Below are positions 4,979 through 5,286 of a stretch of 5,286 nt of DNA, piece after piece. The position numbers were made by a program, and so were the translations under genes. Below the pieces are notes generated by a model. It made no database searches, was not told the DNA's origin, and was given only the letters and a program-made list of their open reading frames with translations. The DNA comes from Actinomycetes bacterium (GTDB lineage Bacteria; Actinomycetota; Acidimicrobiia; Acidimicrobiales; RAAP-2), in contig JAJYPU010000133.1 in NCBI GenBank assembly GCA_021795095.1, positions 1 to 5,286 on the forward strand, given 5' to 3'. The stretch's first letter is position 1. Each line of letters opens with the position of its first letter.

Positions 4979-5286
4979 TCAGGGACGCCGGTCGAGCGCG
5001 TCGATCAGTGCGTCGCTGCGCCTTCGCGCGACGAGCTCGACGGCGACGTCGATCGGTCCCACGTGGAACCGCTCGCCACCGGCGACACCGAGCACCTCGG
5101 CCGCGACGCCGGCCGCGCGGGCGCGTGCGAGCAGACCCTCGGGATCGCCGGTCGCGACCACGTAGCGGCCCGGGAACTCGCTGAAGAGCTCGGGCGCCTG
5201 GACGTCCTCGGCGCGCACCCCGACCGCTGTCGCTGAGGCGATCTCGGCGAGGGCGACGGCGAGCCCGTCGCCCGCGACGTCATGGA
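4979..5286 (-). CDS. purL: Phosphoribosylformylglycinamidine synthase subunit PurL, C-terminal end, cut by the window edge
   Basis: PurL is the synthetase subunit of FGAM synthase, which with PurQ and PurS converts FGAR, glutamine and ATP to FGAM just before the PurM step. Only the last 101 complete sense codons are present. The visible part opens with HDVAGDGLAVALAEIA, matching the PurL C-terminal motif H-D-x-S-D-G-G-L-A-V-A-L-A-E. It continues with the ELFSEFPGRYVVA strand and the glycine-containing GVAGGERFHVG segment, then ends EL(V)ARRRSDALIDALDRRP at the TGA at 4981-4979. Compared with the usual D-G-G, the motif here reads G-D-G. The frame is open to the window edge; the GTG at 5218 lies inside the gene and is not a start. 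It runs in the same direction as purF-purM but is separated from them by 3.3 kb with genes in other orientations, so it is not in the same operon. Confidence 0.92.
   Translation of the reverse strand, partial: HDVAGDGLAVALAEIASATAVGVRAEDVQAPELFSEFPGRYVVATGDPEGLLARARAAGVAAEVLGVAGGERFHVGPIDVAVELVARRRSDALIDALDRRP

Noticed and set aside
4601..5184. Plus-strand frames 4601-4822 and 4819-5184 as possible small genes
   Set aside because: Arg/Ser-rich, no known motif, and the second runs antisense into the certain purL frame.
4979..5218. Small 79-residue protein starting at GTG 5218
   Set aside because: The frame continues upstream to the window edge with the PurL motif HDVAGDGLAVALAE, so this is the tail of purL.

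Overview
The window is about 5.3 kb of high-GC DNA with frequent GTG starts. Several genes have a TANNNT box placed so close to the start codon that the mRNA would be leaderless, a habit common in actinobacteria. Together with the protein types this suggests a high-GC actinobacterium, possibly Acidimicrobiia or a relative; the genus cannot be read from the sequence.

Layout, left to right. The minus strand carries the 5' part of purM (1-274, cut by the window edge) and the complete purF (271-1671), joined by a 4-base GTGA overlap. A 91-bp divergent region separates purF from a plus-strand PHP-family phosphoesterase gene (1763-2704). A 116-bp convergent gap follows, with a weak terminator-like structure. 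Next comes a minus-strand PLP-dependent Cys/Met-metabolism (trans-sulfuration family) enzyme (2821-4005). It is transcribed divergently from an Lrp/AsnC-type regulator (4107-4562) across about 100 bp of AT-richer DNA that holds promoters and a candidate operator. A nested hairpin follows the regulator. A gene-free stretch of about 370 bp (4606-4978) contains a diverged direct repeat and strong inverted repeats. The last 308 bases are the 3' end of purL on the minus strand.

Functionally the window is a de novo purine locus (purL ... purF-purM, all on the minus strand) interrupted by three genes in alternating orientation. PurL makes FGAM, PurF makes phosphoribosylamine, and PurM closes the imidazole ring. 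The lyase-like enzyme and the Lrp-type regulator form a classic regulator/target pair, laid out like methionine gamma-lyase and its Lrp-family activator in Pseudomonas putida, so they are probably a locally controlled sulfur-amino-acid module. The PHP protein resembles YciV/TrpH-type 3',5'-nucleotide phosphatases. If it acts on pAp it would also touch sulfur metabolism, but that link is inference.

No RNA gene, CRISPR array, insertion sequence or phage gene was seen. The clearest items for a second look are unusual residues in the PLP enzyme (Met-Trp-Gly where the family normally has Met-Thr-His), the structured gene-free segment beside purL, and the compact shared regulatory regions. I saw no convincing wholly new system.
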